From: Saccharomycodes ludwigii
Lineage: Eukaryota; Ascomycota; Saccharomycetes; Saccharomycodales; Saccharomycodaceae
Reading direction: 5' to 3'
DNA length: 64,000 nucleotides
Assembly: GCF_020623625.1 (NCBI RefSeq)
Contig: NC_060206.1
Location: 248,001-312,000 of the forward strand
Each line of letters begins with the position of its first letter. Position 1 is the first letter of the stretch. The notes below the pieces were generated by a model that saw nothing but the letters and a program-made list of their open reading frames with translations, was not told where the DNA came from and made no database searches. The position numbers were made by a program, and so were the translations under genes. Of the stretch, positions 9,262-20,116 are shown in pieces.

Positions 9262-12057
9262 TCAAATGGTCAATCCTAATAAGGCAGCTATTTGGAAAAT
9301 AGTTTCATCAAGACGAACAAAGGCCTCATTTGCCAGTTCGTCAATTTTATATTTTTCCCATTTTTCTGATTTTTTCATTGAAATAGAAATAACCCTTTCA
9401 AAATTTTCCTCGTTTAGATCAGCAAAAAAATCTTGGAAAAGTTGTCCTTCGATATGAGCATTTGTATCCCAATATGTTTGGTAGATAGCTTTCAATTCCT
9501 TTGCTATGTTTAGAATATTTAGTTTTTTATTTTTATAAATGTTCCTTAAAGTGGCACTAGCTTCTGATAAGTCCTTGTCAACAAAGTTACAAGTTTCATA
9601 GAGTTTCGAGGTGCTATATTGATTATATTCATTAAACATCAAGCCCAAACTTATGGCGTTGGTAACAAACGAATAGATATAGCAAACAATACCATTGTAC
9701 GAGTGATTCGGATTGTATTTTTTAAATTGAGAATTCAATGTATTGAATGACTTCAATAAAAAGGATAAATACTCTTCCCTTTTATCTGCTTTAACTTCGC
9801 CCATAACCATGAAAAATATAGTGACAAATGCGAAAAAGAAACTATAAACCGATTTTGTGTTTGTGAGATCCATAACATCTAGATGTTCCAATGCATTTAA
9901 ATTATTAATAGAGTGCCTTTCCAGCGAGCTTTTACTATTTTGAATTAATTTCAAAATGTCGTGTCGTGAAAGAGAAGCTGGACCTTTGTTGTCATTTATA
10001 AAACGTAGTATAAATCCATTTAATAAGCAATGCAAATAATTGTATTCTATATGTATGGATAAGATCCTCTTGACATAAGTAGTATATTTTAAGTTGTTGA
10101 GTTCATCAGAATAAACATTGAAAAGATTGGATATTAACTGACGATATTGTTCTATTTTTAAGAAGTCCGGCAAATTTTTTCTCCACTTTAACAGTTGATC
10201 TTCTAAAATAAAATATTTGTCGATAACAGAATCAAAATCTATGTTTAATAAACTAGTACCGCTAAAAAAATTCAAGTGTATATTTGAAGCAATATCATAA
10301 AGTTGGGCCATGTAATAATACATATAAATGGGGAAAAGTCTTAGTTCTTTCAAACAAACTTTTAGACAATCATCTACATCGGACAAAGCCTCAAGTTCAG
10401 CCACAACATCATCCGGTACCGATATAGAATGGGCCCAAACTTTAATAATATTGGAAAATGCGTAATCAGTTAACACATCAGCATCAACGGCTAACATGAT
10501 TGGCGTTTCGTTAAATTTTAGAGATCTACCAAGACTTTCACAGTATCCTAAAAACCAGAAATATTTCTTCAACATAAAAGATTTTGTAGATTCTTTGTGA
10601 ACTGGTCTCAATACATGACAATTCATTTTCTCACAAAGATAAAGAAATTTCATCAATATTTCATGCGATATGTCTTCGTTTAGTTGGGAGTTGCAATAAT
10701 GATAAAGCATAAATATTCCCTTCAATGTTTCCCAGCTATCGAAAGACGAATCTATTATTTTATAGTAGTAGAAGGAGTTGTATAAAGTTTCTATTTCTAT
10801 TTTTCGAATTTCTTCGGAGGTAATAATCAATTTGTCTTTTCTAATTAATAAATCATCCGAACCTCTACATCGAAACACATATGCACCAATACATAGCGTT
10901 ATATTTAATAATAACAAATTAGGGACTAATTCTGGATGAAATGCCGTATTAGTAGTGTCCACGTTCTCAGTGCTGGAAAAATTTTTTCTGTTGTTTAAAA
11001 CAAGATGATAATCTTGTGCAAGTCCTTCCACATCTGTTTCACCAAACAAATTAAATTGATGCGATATGACCTCTTTTTTAAAGATTTCTATTAGCCTTTT
11101 ACATTTGTTCAGAGACGGTAATTCGAAAGTCATTTGTAACGGATTGTTATTCGTGACTTTATTTCTGGCGTTCAAAATATTTAACAAATTCAAAATCTTA
11201 GAACCTAGAAAATTAATGATACAATATTCGGCGTGGACATCTCTCATTAAATATAATGGTTTGATAATATTTGGCTGAAACCCGTTTTTAATATAGATGT
11301 TATGTTTCAATTCTTCGATTAAGAAAGTATTAACAAACGAACACGAAAGGGGATTATAAGCTTTGGAGAATTTATAACCCGATTTATCAAAACAGTTGAC
11401 TCCAAAGGTTTTAATAGTATTTAAAGGCTCAGGAGTTTTTTTTTCGCTGAATGTGCGTTGCGCAGCAGAATTACTATTACTATTACCACCATCATTATCA
11501 CTATCGTTATCATTACTATTATTATTATTATTACCGCTGGTTAATTTTTGAACCAAATCTGTTAAATAGCCAATTTTTGATTCTAAATTTGACAATCTAT
11601 GACATACGCTATTATTCAAAAACAAGGAAGAATCACTAGAACCTGTACTCACTGGAATATCACCCACATCGATGGAAGGTGCATTGAGAAAAATATTATT
11701 TTTAATACCATTAGGTGGTACGGAAACAACTTCTTTCTCTAAAGAACATCTTAAACGTATTTCTTCAATAGACTCTCTCTTATGCTTTATTTTTCTTTTA
11801 ACTTGCTTTTTCAAAAGAGAATTATAATGTTGATGGAACGTACAATCCATTGCTAATTTCACACAATTGGAGCACTTACCAGTATGAACATCTACATCGC
11901 TACACTTAATTTTTCTTCTTCTACAATTATCACAAGCTCTTATAGCTCTTGGTCGATTTACTCTAATCAGTTGGTCTTTAGTTGATTTAATAGATTGTAA
12001 AGTTAAATCATCATCAGGAAGAATATCTTGGTTAGTATTTTCATTACCCTCCGACAT
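9262..12057 (-). CDS. HAL9/TBS1-type Zn2Cys6 transcription factor, copy A
   Basis: 931-aa putative transcription factor. The zinc cluster at residues 42-72 reads CDNCRRRKIKC, then a 9-residue spacer, then CSNC-x6-C, the full six-cysteine pattern. A basic linker (KKQVKRKIKHKR) follows, then an Asn/Asp/Ser tract (around 175-200) and a long helical 'fungal-specific' middle region. It shares LNKCKRLIEIF and other segments with the next gene (12385-15879), so the two are tandem paralogues. Position beside MSH2 matches HAL9 (YOL089C), whose ohnologue is TBS1 (YBR150C). Hal9 is reported to affect salt tolerance; function here is inferred only from family. Its 3' end lies 113 bases from MSH2. Confidence 0.88.
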   Translation of the reverse strand: MSEGNENTNQDILPDDDLTLQSIKSTKDQLIRVNRPRAIRACDNCRRRKIKCSDVDVHTGKCSNCVKLAMDCTFHQHYNSLLKKQVKRKIKHKRESIEEIRLRCSLEKEVVSVPPNGIKNNIFLNAPSIDVGDIPVSTGSSDSSLFLNNSVCHRLSNLESKIGYLTDLVQKLTSGNNNNNSNDNDSDNDGGNSNSNSAAQRTFSEKKTPEPLNTIKTFGVNCFDKSGYKFSKAYNPLSCSFVNTFLIEELKHNIYIKNGFQPNIIKPLYLMRDVHAEYCIINFLGSKILNLLNILNARNKVTNNNPLQMTFELPSLNKCKRLIEIFKKEVISHQFNLFGETDVEGLAQDYHLVLNNRKNFSSTENVDTTNTAFHPELVPNLLLLNITLCIGAYVFRCRGSDDLLIRKDKLIITSEEIRKIEIETLYNSFYYYKIIDSSFDSWETLKGIFMLYHYCNSQLNEDISHEILMKFLYLCEKMNCHVLRPVHKESTKSFMLKKYFWFLGYCESLGRSLKFNETPIMLAVDADVLTDYAFSNIIKVWAHSISVPDDVVAELEALSDVDDCLKVCLKELRLFPIYMYYYMAQLYDIASNIHLNFFSGTSLLNIDFDSVIDKYFILEDQLLKWRKNLPDFLKIEQYRQLISNLFNVYSDELNNLKYTTYVKRILSIHIEYNYLHCLLNGFILRFINDNKGPASLSRHDILKLIQNSKSSLERHSINNLNALEHLDVMDLTNTKSVYSFFFAFVTIFFMVMGEVKADKREEYLSFLLKSFNTLNSQFKKYNPNHSYNGIVCYIYSFVTNAISLGLMFNEYNQYSTSKLYETCNFVDKDLSEASATLRNIYKNKKLNILNIAKELKAIYQTYWDTNAHIEGQLFQDFFADLNEENFERVISISMKKSEKWEKYKIDELANEAFVRLDETIFQIAALLGLTI

Positions 12058-12194
12058 TATCTGAATACAATATTCCTTTAACGGTTAGAGTTCCAATATT
12101 ATTACGAATGGGTTATTATTGAACGAAAGGGTTTAAATTGAGGTATATATAAGGCCATTACGCCAGTTTTAGAAAGAATAAAATACATGGGAAA

Positions 12195-12225
<31 letters not shown>

Positions 12226-12314
12226 GCAATAAAAAAAACAAAAAAAAAAAAATTGACAATAATTCTTAAATCCAAATTTATATGTTGCAATTAACAGAAA
12301 AACTGTAACAATGG

Positions 12315-12345
<31 letters not shown>

Positions 12346-12384
12346 CAAGCAAACAAACAAACAAAAAAAAAAATTTTTATGTGT
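12058..12384. other. Spacer between the two zinc-cluster genes
   Basis: Promoter of copy A. It is dominated by A runs (near 12190-12211 and 12317-12343) broken by short mixed sequence. It probably holds only copy A's promoter and copy B's 3' end; no gene is seen. Confidence 0.7.
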
Positions 12385-15300
12385 TTAGAATACACTTAAA
12401 TCCAACATTTTTGACAGTTTCGTCATCAATTCATATTGTTTATGAAACGGTGATACTCGATAAATTGAAAACGGAAGTTTATCACAGGCTAATTTTGCAG
12501 CTTTATTATTAACACTATTATCAACATGTATATTATTATAAATATTTCCATCATTCCGGTTACCATTGTGCAACAAATCGCCCGTTAAAACAGATCTATA
12601 ATTTTGTTTTATAGGTATAGCTTCATAAAGTAACTGTTCTAATTTTAACAACCCTTCTTTCTTACCTTCAAAAAACCTATTTAGAATCTTGGAAGCTTCT
12701 CTTATGTCACTAAAAGTTGTACCAATAATATCCTGTAATACGCTGTCATCACATTTATCATAGTCATAAAATTTCAACACTATATCTGTGGCTTCGATTA
12801 TGAACGAATACATGAAACATATTGTTGTGTTATACGGCGTTGATGTGATTGTGGTAGCTTCAGATAATGGAGCAAACTGTGCCTTGAATTGATTAAATGA
12901 TTGAGCAATTAGTTTTACATATTCAAATGTTTCATTAGCATTAGGATCGCTTCCAATAGTGATACAAAATAAATTATTAAACCCAATAAAAAAATTATTA
13001 ATCAACTCAGCAACACCTATATCTGATAAATCTTCAATATTGCTCAATGATTTAACGTTTTCCACGGCATATTTTTTAACTTGCTTAATGGAGTGTTCAA
13101 GTATTGCATCCACATCATGCCGGGAATCGACAATACATTTTTTATTATCTTGAATAAAATTTAGTATGAATCCAGCCAAAACGCAATGAATATAGTTGTA
13201 CTGACTATTCATATACTCGATTCGTTCCACAAACACTCCGTATGTCAGAACTCTTTCTTCATGGTCTTTATAACGATCACAAAATAGCGAGATACTTTGT
13301 TTATAATGTTCCAATTTTATTGTGTTTGGTAAATTATATTCCCAATTGTTCAATTGTCCCTGTAAAAAAATAAACTTATCCAACATTTGATCGAAATTAT
13401 AATTTAATAATGCAGGTGCAATAAAGAAGCTTCCGTAAATCTCAGTAATTATATCAGTTAAGCTAGAGATACAATATAATATGCAAATCGGGAATAGCTT
13501 AATTTCTCCATGACAAATATTCAATAAAGCTTGAACATTATTTGCTGATTGTACTTCTTTAACAAGGCTGGACGGAAACGAATCATCCCAAACAATAAAA
13601 ACTTTCATAATTTGTAATATGCCAAAATCTGTAAATAAATCAGTATCTTTGAAATTTGTAATTGCAATATCACACCATTTAACAGTTCTGGTTACATTAT
13701 CCATATAGGCCAGCCAATATAAATGTACTTTAGCCATGTATGTTTGTGGAGATTCATTATTTTCACATAATAGTCTATTACAGCCCAACCTTTGGGCAAT
13801 GTTTAAAAAGGTAGCCAAGATATTGTGAGAAATTTCTTCTGAAAAGTTCCATGAGCAATATGTAAAAAATAGGTATATAGGTTTTAAACACCTCCAACTT
13901 TCGTAACAAATACAAATCATACGGAAATAATAGGTGGAATTGCACAGACATTTTAGTTCAATATTATACAGTTCAAAAGCATCAAAAACAATTTTATCCT
14001 TTCTCACCAAAAAATCATCTTTAGCAGTAGATCTATAAATGTATGCGCTCAAACATAAGACGATATTTAAAGTAAAATATTTGATAAGTTGTCCCTCTTT
14101 AGATTTATTATGCGTTCTGTCTAGGCTAAAGATATCATCTAATATTGCGTTCATATCAGCATCTTGAAAATAGTTTATTTTAGTACCCAATTTTGATTTA
14201 TTAAAAATTTCAATCAATCTTTTACATTTATTTAAAGGAGGGAACCTGAAAACTTGGAAAACATCTGGATCTTGATATTCAAGATTAGAATCAAATTCTT
14301 GGTGCGGGATGTCTGAATTTTGGATATTAATAATATTGGAATAACGATAGGAATTATTATTAGTATTAGTTGTATCGTTTGGTAAATATGAATCAAACGG
14401 CTTTTCTACGTTATTAATATGATAGTAATTTAATAGATTATATTTTTTGGACTCTAAGTACTTCAAAATCAAAAATTTATCAAATTTAGATTTGATATTT
14501 TTAAATGATTTAGCAAAATGTGAAATTTTGTTTTTGTTGTTGTTCAACAATTGTTCCCAATTTTTAGTGGTTACTGAATTATTTATTGAGCACTCCAAAG
14601 GATTATAATAACTATATTTTAGATTATAATTATAATTAGCTGATAAACATGAAAATGAAGTCATTGGGCAATTTTTTATTGGTAAAGTAGTAGGATTATT
14701 AAATAGATTAGCTTGCATTTGCTGCTGTACCAAATGATTATAAAGATTATCATCATTAGTAATGTTGCTTGAGTTTGGTTGTTTGCTAGGTATAGAATAT
14801 TTTTGAAATTTATTGCTGTGCCAAGAATCAGAAAGGGGTATTTCTGTATTATGCTTTTTTTGGAGTGAATATTGCTGTTTGGAAAGTTGAGAATCTTTAT
14901 TGCATAATTGCTTAGTTCCTGAAATATTAGTATGTTTCGAACTATTGTTATTTATGTTTAGACCAACAGCTGTAGGCAAATTATTCATTAATATATTTAC
15001 CAACTTTGTTAGTTTACTTAATTGGTTTTCTATTCTATCTATTTGAGAAGAATTGTTATTAATATTACTATCTCTATTATTAGTATTGTTGATGTTGTTG
15101 TTGTTGCTGTTGTTGTTGTTGCTGTTGTTGTTGTTGCTGTTGTTATTGCTAGTCTTATTACTGTTAGTATTATTAGTATTACTATTAGCACCATCATCAT
15201 CATCATCATCATCATCACTCTCCGTCAGTTTAGAAAAAGTATTGTCATCATTACCTACAAAAGCAGTGTCCAAATAATTTGCCTTATTTTCCAGCTTGTC

Positions 15301-15879
15301 AGCAGTATTTGGTATTAAAATATCGTCAAGCTGATAGTTATCATGGTATAAATGAGCGGTGTTCTCTGAGTAATGATTAATGTAATTGTCCTTTTTTATT
15401 TCCAAAATTTCAAGGTCGTTCGGATTGCCAAAGTCATTGCTACCACTATCATTTTTACAATTGTTAGGGTGACTAGTCCCTGTAATAGTTGTAGCAGTCA
15501 TTAATGTACTGGAAGCTGGACTTAAGGGTTCGGTAGAGGCTAAAATTTCAGAAATATCACCAGTAGAGGCGGAATTTAATGTTCCCACAACTTTTTCTAA
15601 ACGTCTTTTAATTTCTAATTCCTTAATAGTGTGATCTTTCAAGTATAGTTGTCTCTTAGCCTTCCTCCTCAATGCCATATTCTCATAATGATAAAAAGTA
15701 CAATCCACATCTAATTTAATACAATTAGTACATTTTCCTAATACAGGATCCAGTTCTGTACATTTTATTTTTCTTTTTCTGCAATCATCACAAGCCTTAT
15801 TGACTCTTTTGTTTCCACTTGTGCTGTCTCTGATTTTTTTTAGTGTTAGATCACTCTTATCGTTTTTATTGTTATTCAT
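12385..15879 (-). CDS. HAL9/TBS1-type Zn2Cys6 transcription factor, copy B
   Basis: 1164-aa paralogue of the preceding factor, in the same orientation. The zinc cluster at residues 30-60 reads CDDCRKRKIKC-x9-CTNC-x6-C, followed by the basic stretch RRKAKRQLYLKDH. A long Asn tract with Ser/Thr (encoded around 15053-15200) and an Asp run add length compared with copy A. The C-terminal two-thirds is the helical fungal transcription-factor region and contains LNKCKRLIEIF as in copy A. S. cerevisiae has two such genes as genome-duplication ohnologues, whereas here two copies are in tandem. Either copy could be the orthologue of the HAL9/TBS1 ancestor. Confidence 0.88.
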   Translation of the reverse strand: MNNNKNDKSDLTLKKIRDSTSGNKRVNKACDDCRKRKIKCTELDPVLGKCTNCIKLDVDCTFYHYENMALRRKAKRQLYLKDHTIKELEIKRRLEKVVGTLNSASTGDISEILASTEPLSPASSTLMTATTITGTSHPNNCKNDSGSNDFGNPNDLEILEIKKDNYINHYSENTAHLYHDNYQLDDILIPNTADKLENKANYLDTAFVGNDDNTFSKLTESDDDDDDDDGANSNTNNTNSNKTSNNNSNNNNSNNNNSNNNNINNTNNRDSNINNNSSQIDRIENQLSKLTKLVNILMNNLPTAVGLNINNNSSKHTNISGTKQLCNKDSQLSKQQYSLQKKHNTEIPLSDSWHSNKFQKYSIPSKQPNSSNITNDDNLYNHLVQQQMQANLFNNPTTLPIKNCPMTSFSCLSANYNYNLKYSYYNPLECSINNSVTTKNWEQLLNNNKNKISHFAKSFKNIKSKFDKFLILKYLESKKYNLLNYYHINNVEKPFDSYLPNDTTNTNNNSYRYSNIINIQNSDIPHQEFDSNLEYQDPDVFQVFRFPPLNKCKRLIEIFNKSKLGTKINYFQDADMNAILDDIFSLDRTHNKSKEGQLIKYFTLNIVLCLSAYIYRSTAKDDFLVRKDKIVFDAFELYNIELKCLCNSTYYFRMICICYESWRCLKPIYLFFTYCSWNFSEEISHNILATFLNIAQRLGCNRLLCENNESPQTYMAKVHLYWLAYMDNVTRTVKWCDIAITNFKDTDLFTDFGILQIMKVFIVWDDSFPSSLVKEVQSANNVQALLNICHGEIKLFPICILYCISSLTDIITEIYGSFFIAPALLNYNFDQMLDKFIFLQGQLNNWEYNLPNTIKLEHYKQSISLFCDRYKDHEERVLTYGVFVERIEYMNSQYNYIHCVLAGFILNFIQDNKKCIVDSRHDVDAILEHSIKQVKKYAVENVKSLSNIEDLSDIGVAELINNFFIGFNNLFCITIGSDPNANETFEYVKLIAQSFNQFKAQFAPLSEATTITSTPYNTTICFMYSFIIEATDIVLKFYDYDKCDDSVLQDIIGTTFSDIREASKILNRFFEGKKEGLLKLEQLLYEAIPIKQNYRSVLTGDLLHNGNRNDGNIYNNIHVDNSVNNKAAKLACDKLPFSIYRVSPFHKQYELMTKLSKMLDLSVF
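15053..15216 (+). repeat. Trinucleotide tract encoding poly-Asn and Asp in zinc-cluster copy B
   Basis: Repeated TTG/TTA-type triplets (read as AAC/AAT on the coding strand) encode a long Asn tract with Ser/Thr breaks, followed at about 15191-15216 by an ATC run encoding Asp. Open frames on the plus strand here are shadows of this tract. Confidence 0.9.
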
Positions 15880-16289
15880 CTTAACAGATTAAGCAGGAGA
15901 ATGTATATAAAATGAAAAAAATGGCAATATGACTGATATATTTCTCAGAGTGTTGTTAATTATTGAATATATATTTATTATGATTAAGTATATCCTATTA
16001 TTATTGCTATTATTATTATTATCCAGCACGGCAATAAAAAGGAAAAAGAAAGAAAAAAAATATATATATATATATTAAAAAAATGTTAAAAAGATACATT
16101 CACACTATTAAAAGATCCGTTATCTGCATTGTCCGAAGTTATCCAGAAGAATAAAAAAAAAAATGTAAATTTTAATATAAAATTATAAACATTAAAATTG
16201 AATAGATTCATAATAATAATAATTAAATAAATCAAATACAAAAAAGAAAAAAAAAAAAAAAAAAAAAAAAAAGAAAACTAATATTTTGT
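15880..16289. other. Spacer between zinc-cluster copy B and BUD14 (synteny junction)
   Basis: Promoter of copy B and 3' flank of BUD14. It contains short (AT) and (ATT) runs, a minus-strand TCGGACA at 16130-16136, and a long A-rich run at about 16247-16275. It is the left boundary of the 16-44 kb block. No repeat or tRNA is visible at the junction. Confidence 0.7.
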
Positions 16290-18344
16290 TCACTGCCCCC
16301 TATGCATTTCAATTTTGGCCATCAAGTTGCTAAATTTATCAAATATTGGTTTATACAGTTCATTGATATCTGGATGCATGGTGCTGTCAATTGCACTATT
16401 ATTATTACTTACAGCATTATGAAGCTGCATTAAAGGTGTTGCTTCGCCGCTGTTTAATTTTGAAATATCAGAAAGTGCTTTAGATGGAGGTAATGCTAAA
16501 ATGTTACTATTACTATTATTGCCGAGTACAGAATATTTTTTATAGTCGTTTATATTGGTGTTTATAATGTCGTTTTTGGTGGTAACATCATTGTTTCTAT
16601 TCATTGAAACCAGTCTATTATTATCGCTATTTATAATACCACTATCACCACTGCCAGAATTGTTATTTTTTACATTGTTAATATTTCCAACACTATTCTT
16701 CCTATATGTAAAATATGGTTGCTGCTCTAATTGAGGAGAATAGTAATCACAATCAGTGGTGAATTCCGAAGATGATGGCGAAAATTCTCCAATAGATGGA
16801 GAATAATCTGATGCATTGACATTACCTGTTGGATTGTTCGTACCATTCGAATTTTTAGGAAACATAGATGGTGGTGCTGTAAAAACTTGTTGCAAAAGAT
16901 CGTCGTCATCTTCCTCTTCCTCATTATAATCGTCATCATCTTCTGCTCCACTATATTCGTTATCTACTTGTCCGCTATTTTTATCAGTAGAAGTGATATT
17001 TTTACGCACTTTACTTATTTGTAAGGGTGGCATATTATTCCATGAAACATCACTTATATTATCATCGTTGTTTTTATTATGAGGATTATCCAGATTATGC
17101 AAATCTTCATTTTCATCGTAGTCACCGCCTAAATCAATAGTTTCATCATGCATTGTTTCACCATCATCCGACCCATTTTTTTCAACATAACTTACCACAT
17201 TATTAAAACTCACAGATTTTATACTACTACTATTATTATTATTATTATTGTTATCATTATTAGTATTATTAGCAGTAGTATTAGTAGTAGATATAGATTC
17301 ATTACTGTCAGAAAAAGATCTACTATAATCATTGTTTTTAGTACCGCTCAAGTAATATCTCTTGTTAATCTCTTCCAAATTATCTACACCACTATTAGAC
17401 ATATTTTCATTCTTCCAACAATTCAGTCTGGCCAATCTTTCTGGGTACATCTCTAATATCTCAGCAGGCGCAAAACCTATTCTCCCATCACTAGATCTTT
17501 TAACCAGCCACCAATAGCTATCTTGATCATTTAATAAGACACAACTTTCATCTTGTTTTAAATTGCAATGACTTGGATCTGGCCCTTCAAATGGGTATAA
17601 AGCATACAATTTATTTGGGTCTAATTCTTTTGGAGGAGGAGGTGGTGGTGGATCAGCAATATCTTCGTCGTCGGAAATATCTGAGTCTAAATCTTCTCCA
17701 TATTCATTTTCCTCAACATTTTGTGTTTCATCCGCACTATTTTCTATGAATTTATTATCTTCCTCTTCTTCTACATAATCTTTATGATGTTCTTTGTTAT
17801 CTAACAAGCGCTTTTCAAATTGTTCTTCAAAGTCTGAATCTGAATAGTTATCATAATCTTCTGTTGTTGCATTATGATGTATTTTGCCATTCTTTGATAA
17901 TTCATAATTATCATGATGCTTAGAAATGTTCTTGGAATTAATACTATTCAAAACAGTTGGTGACTTGTTATGGGAAATGGTAGTATTTATTGCTGCTACA
18001 TTATTATTGTTATTGGTATTAATCTGGCCCACAATATTGGCCTTGATGCTTTCATTATTATTATTGATGGTATTTGTATTATCGTTGGTATCTACAGGTG
18101 CTTTTGTTATAACTACACTTCCACTATTACTAGAGTTGTCATCAATACCAGGACGCATACCATATTGTGAAAAAGATGGTTGTTTTGAATTTTTGATATC
18201 ATTGAATATATCCTGATAATTTGTACTCGATTCAACCAATGCTGGGTCTCCTAGTAAACTTTTATGATGTGCATTCAGCCCTTTTATCACCATTACGTTA
18301 TTATTATTATTATTGTTGTTGTTGTTGTTGTTGTTATTATTCAT
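16290..18344 (-). CDS. BUD14: Bud14, Glc7 phosphatase regulator with SH3 domain
   Basis: Polarity protein that targets the phosphatase Glc7 to sites of growth and inhibits the formin Bnr1, affecting bud-site choice and dynein. The ATG at 18344 is preferred to the longer frame: it gives MNNNN... and 684 aa, near the 707 of S. cerevisiae. The SH3 domain is at about 243-303 (ALYPFEGPDPSHCNLKQDES...YWWLVK...GFAPAEILE), followed by the conserved ERLARLNCWKNENMS. The Glc7 docking motif KSVSF occurs in IKSVSFNNVVSY. SPSIGEFSPSSSEFT resembles the yeast C-terminal region. Asn and Asp/Glu tracts are long. Its partner order BUD14-ADE1-KIN3-CDC15 is exactly YAR014C-YAR019C. Confidence 0.96.
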   Translation of the reverse strand: MNNNNNNNNNNNNNNNVMVIKGLNAHHKSLLGDPALVESSTNYQDIFNDIKNSKQPSFSQYGMRPGIDDNSSNSGSVVITKAPVDTNDNTNTINNNNESIKANIVGQINTNNNNNVAAINTTISHNKSPTVLNSINSKNISKHHDNYELSKNGKIHHNATTEDYDNYSDSDFEEQFEKRLLDNKEHHKDYVEEEEDNKFIENSADETQNVEENEYGEDLDSDISDDEDIADPPPPPPPKELDPNKLYALYPFEGPDPSHCNLKQDESCVLLNDQDSYWWLVKRSSDGRIGFAPAEILEMYPERLARLNCWKNENMSNSGVDNLEEINKRYYLSGTKNNDYSRSFSDSNESISTTNTTANNTNNDNNNNNNNSSSIKSVSFNNVVSYVEKNGSDDGETMHDETIDLGGDYDENEDLHNLDNPHNKNNDDNISDVSWNNMPPLQISKVRKNITSTDKNSGQVDNEYSGAEDDDDYNEEEEDDDDLLQQVFTAPPSMFPKNSNGTNNPTGNVNASDYSPSIGEFSPSSSEFTTDCDYYSPQLEQQPYFTYRKNSVGNINNVKNNNSGSGDSGIINSDNNRLVSMNRNNDVTTKNDIINTNINDYKKYSVLGNNSNSNILALPPSKALSDISKLNSGEATPLMQLHNAVSNNNSAIDSTMHPDINELYKPIFDKFSNLMAKIEMHRGQ

Positions 18345-19132
18345 CCTGATTGTTTTGATTGTTGATATATTTATTACACAATGATTATTTTTTTTTTTTT
18401 TTCCTCTATTAATATATTTGAACAAACACACCGAGAATAGTCAAAAACAGATATAGGATAATAATAATAAAAATTGAAAAAAAAAAAAAAAAAAAAAAGA
18501 AAATTTTTTTTCTAATTTGACAGTAGAAGGGATGGGATACAAAGAAAGTTGATCTATTTTATGAAAGAATGGTTGACTTTTCGTTGCTCACAACAACAGC
18601 AATTTCCCTTTGTACCAATGAAAATAAATCAATTTCAAAGTAAAAGCCAAAAAGAAAGAAAGAAAGAAAGAAAGAAAAAGAAATAAAAACAAAAATTTTA
18701 TTATTTTTAATATGCGGATGCATATATATATATGTCAACGCTACCCGGACATGTAGCATTTCAATAATAATAAATTTAATTTATTTATTTTTAGATTATT
18801 TAAAAATATGCCGTCGTTGTTCCATCCTCCGCATTATGCTAAATCCGTACTTAATCGGACATCGTGCCTAATGGTATCAACAGAAGTCACTTTTCATTTA
18901 TGTGATTATTTATTTTACTTGTTTTTAATTGCATTTTCTTTTTGACTTCGCTTTATAAAATAATATCAACCATAAAAAAAAAAAAAAATTAAGAAATATT
19001 AAAATAAGAGTGGTTTTGTATAGCTTTATTAATTAACCATTTATTATTTCATATTTCATCTTGTGAATCCTCGAACTTCACAAAAAAAAAAAAAAAAAAA
19101 GAGAAAAGAGAAAATCAAATAATCATATAAAA
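18345..19132. other. Divergent promoter region BUD14-ADE1
   Basis: Holds A runs, a (GAAA)n tract at about 18652-18678, a small perfect inverted repeat GCTAC...GTAGC at 18742-18759, a TCGGACA site at 18855-18861, and an A-rich leader ending at the ADE1 ATG. The Bas1/Gcn4 core TGACTC, present upstream of many yeast ADE genes, was not found. Confidence 0.7.
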
Positions 19133-20050
19133 ATGGCTACTGCTTTAACAGAAACAAACTTGGACGATATCCTACCCTTGATTGCTAGAGGTAAAGTTAG
19201 AGATATCTACAAAGTTGACGACAAGACCTTACTGTTTGTTGCTACAGACAGAATTTCTGCTTATGATGTCATCATGAAGAACGCAATCCCGGATAAAGGT
19301 TCCATCCTAACAAAAATCAGCGAATTTTGGTTTGATTTTTTGCCAATCAGAAATCATTTGGTTCAAATCCCTGAAGGTAAAACGATATTCTCTTATTTAC
19401 CAGAAAAATTGGGCCAAGAAGCTAAATATAAGAATCAATTGGAAGGTAGATCCTTATTGGTACGTAAATTCAAATTGATTCCTTTGGAAGTCATAGTCAG
19501 AGGTTACATCACTGGTTCTGCTTGGAAAGAATACTGTGCTACCCAGACCGTTCATGGTGTTCTCCAACCAAAAGGTTTAAAAGAATCTCAGCAATTTCCT
19601 CATCCAATTTTCACACCATCCACTAAGGCAGAATTAGGTGATCATGATGAAAATATTTCCATTGAAAAAGCTGAACAATTAATTGGTAAAGACTTATGTG
19701 ATAGAGTTGGTAAGATCGCCATTGATTTATACACCAAGGCCAGAGATTATGCCAAGAATAAAGGTATTATCATTGCTGATACCAAATTTGAATTTGGTTT
19801 AACAGATGATGGTAAAGAAATCGTATTGGTTGATGAAGTTTTGACTCCAGATTCATCTCGTTTTTGGAGTGCTGAAAATTACAAAATTGGCCAAGGTCAA
19901 GACTCCTTTGATAAACAATTTCTAAGAGATTGGTTAACTAGTAATAAATTGAATGGTGTTGAAGGTGTTTCAATGCCGGAAAATATTGTTAAAGAAACTC
20001 GTTTGAAATACATTGAAGCCTATGAAATAATCACCGGCTCCAAATGGTAA
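19133..20050 (+). CDS. ADE1: SAICAR synthetase Ade1 (purine biosynthesis)
   Basis: Joins CAIR and aspartate with ATP to make SAICAR, a cytosolic step of de novo purine synthesis. 305 aa against 306 in S. cerevisiae, colinear throughout. Seen: the nucleotide-binding start ARGKVRDIYKVDDKTLLFVATDRISAYD, the central VIVRGYITGSAWKEY, and the C-terminal signature DEVLTPDSSRFWSAENY. An A-rich leader precedes the ATG. It is convergent with KIN3, with only 66 bases between stops. Codon use is that of a well-expressed gene. Confidence 0.99.
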   Translation: MATALTETNLDDILPLIARGKVRDIYKVDDKTLLFVATDRISAYDVIMKNAIPDKGSILTKISEFWFDFLPIRNHLVQIPEGKTIFSYLPEKLGQEAKYKNQLEGRSLLVRKFKLIPLEVIVRGYITGSAWKEYCATQTVHGVLQPKGLKESQQFPHPIFTPSTKAELGDHDENISIEKAEQLIGKDLCDRVGKIAIDLYTKARDYAKNKGIIIADTKFEFGLTDDGKEIVLVDEVLTPDSSRFWSAENYKIGQGQDSFDKQFLRDWLTSNKLNGVEGVSMPENIVKETRLKYIEAYEIITGSKW

Positions 20051-20116
20051 AATATTGGCATATATCCATATCTATCTACATATATATCCATATCTATATC
20101 TATATATGCACATGTT

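Noticed and set aside
18345-18431. 29-residue N-terminal extension of BUD14
   Set aside because: Upstream codons are homopolymer-derived (KKKKNN) and the ATG at 18344 fits the yeast length better.
18742-18759. Perfect inverted repeat GCTAC...GTAGC in the BUD14-ADE1 promoter
   Set aside because: Too short to argue for a structured RNA or a terminator; noted as a possible factor site only.
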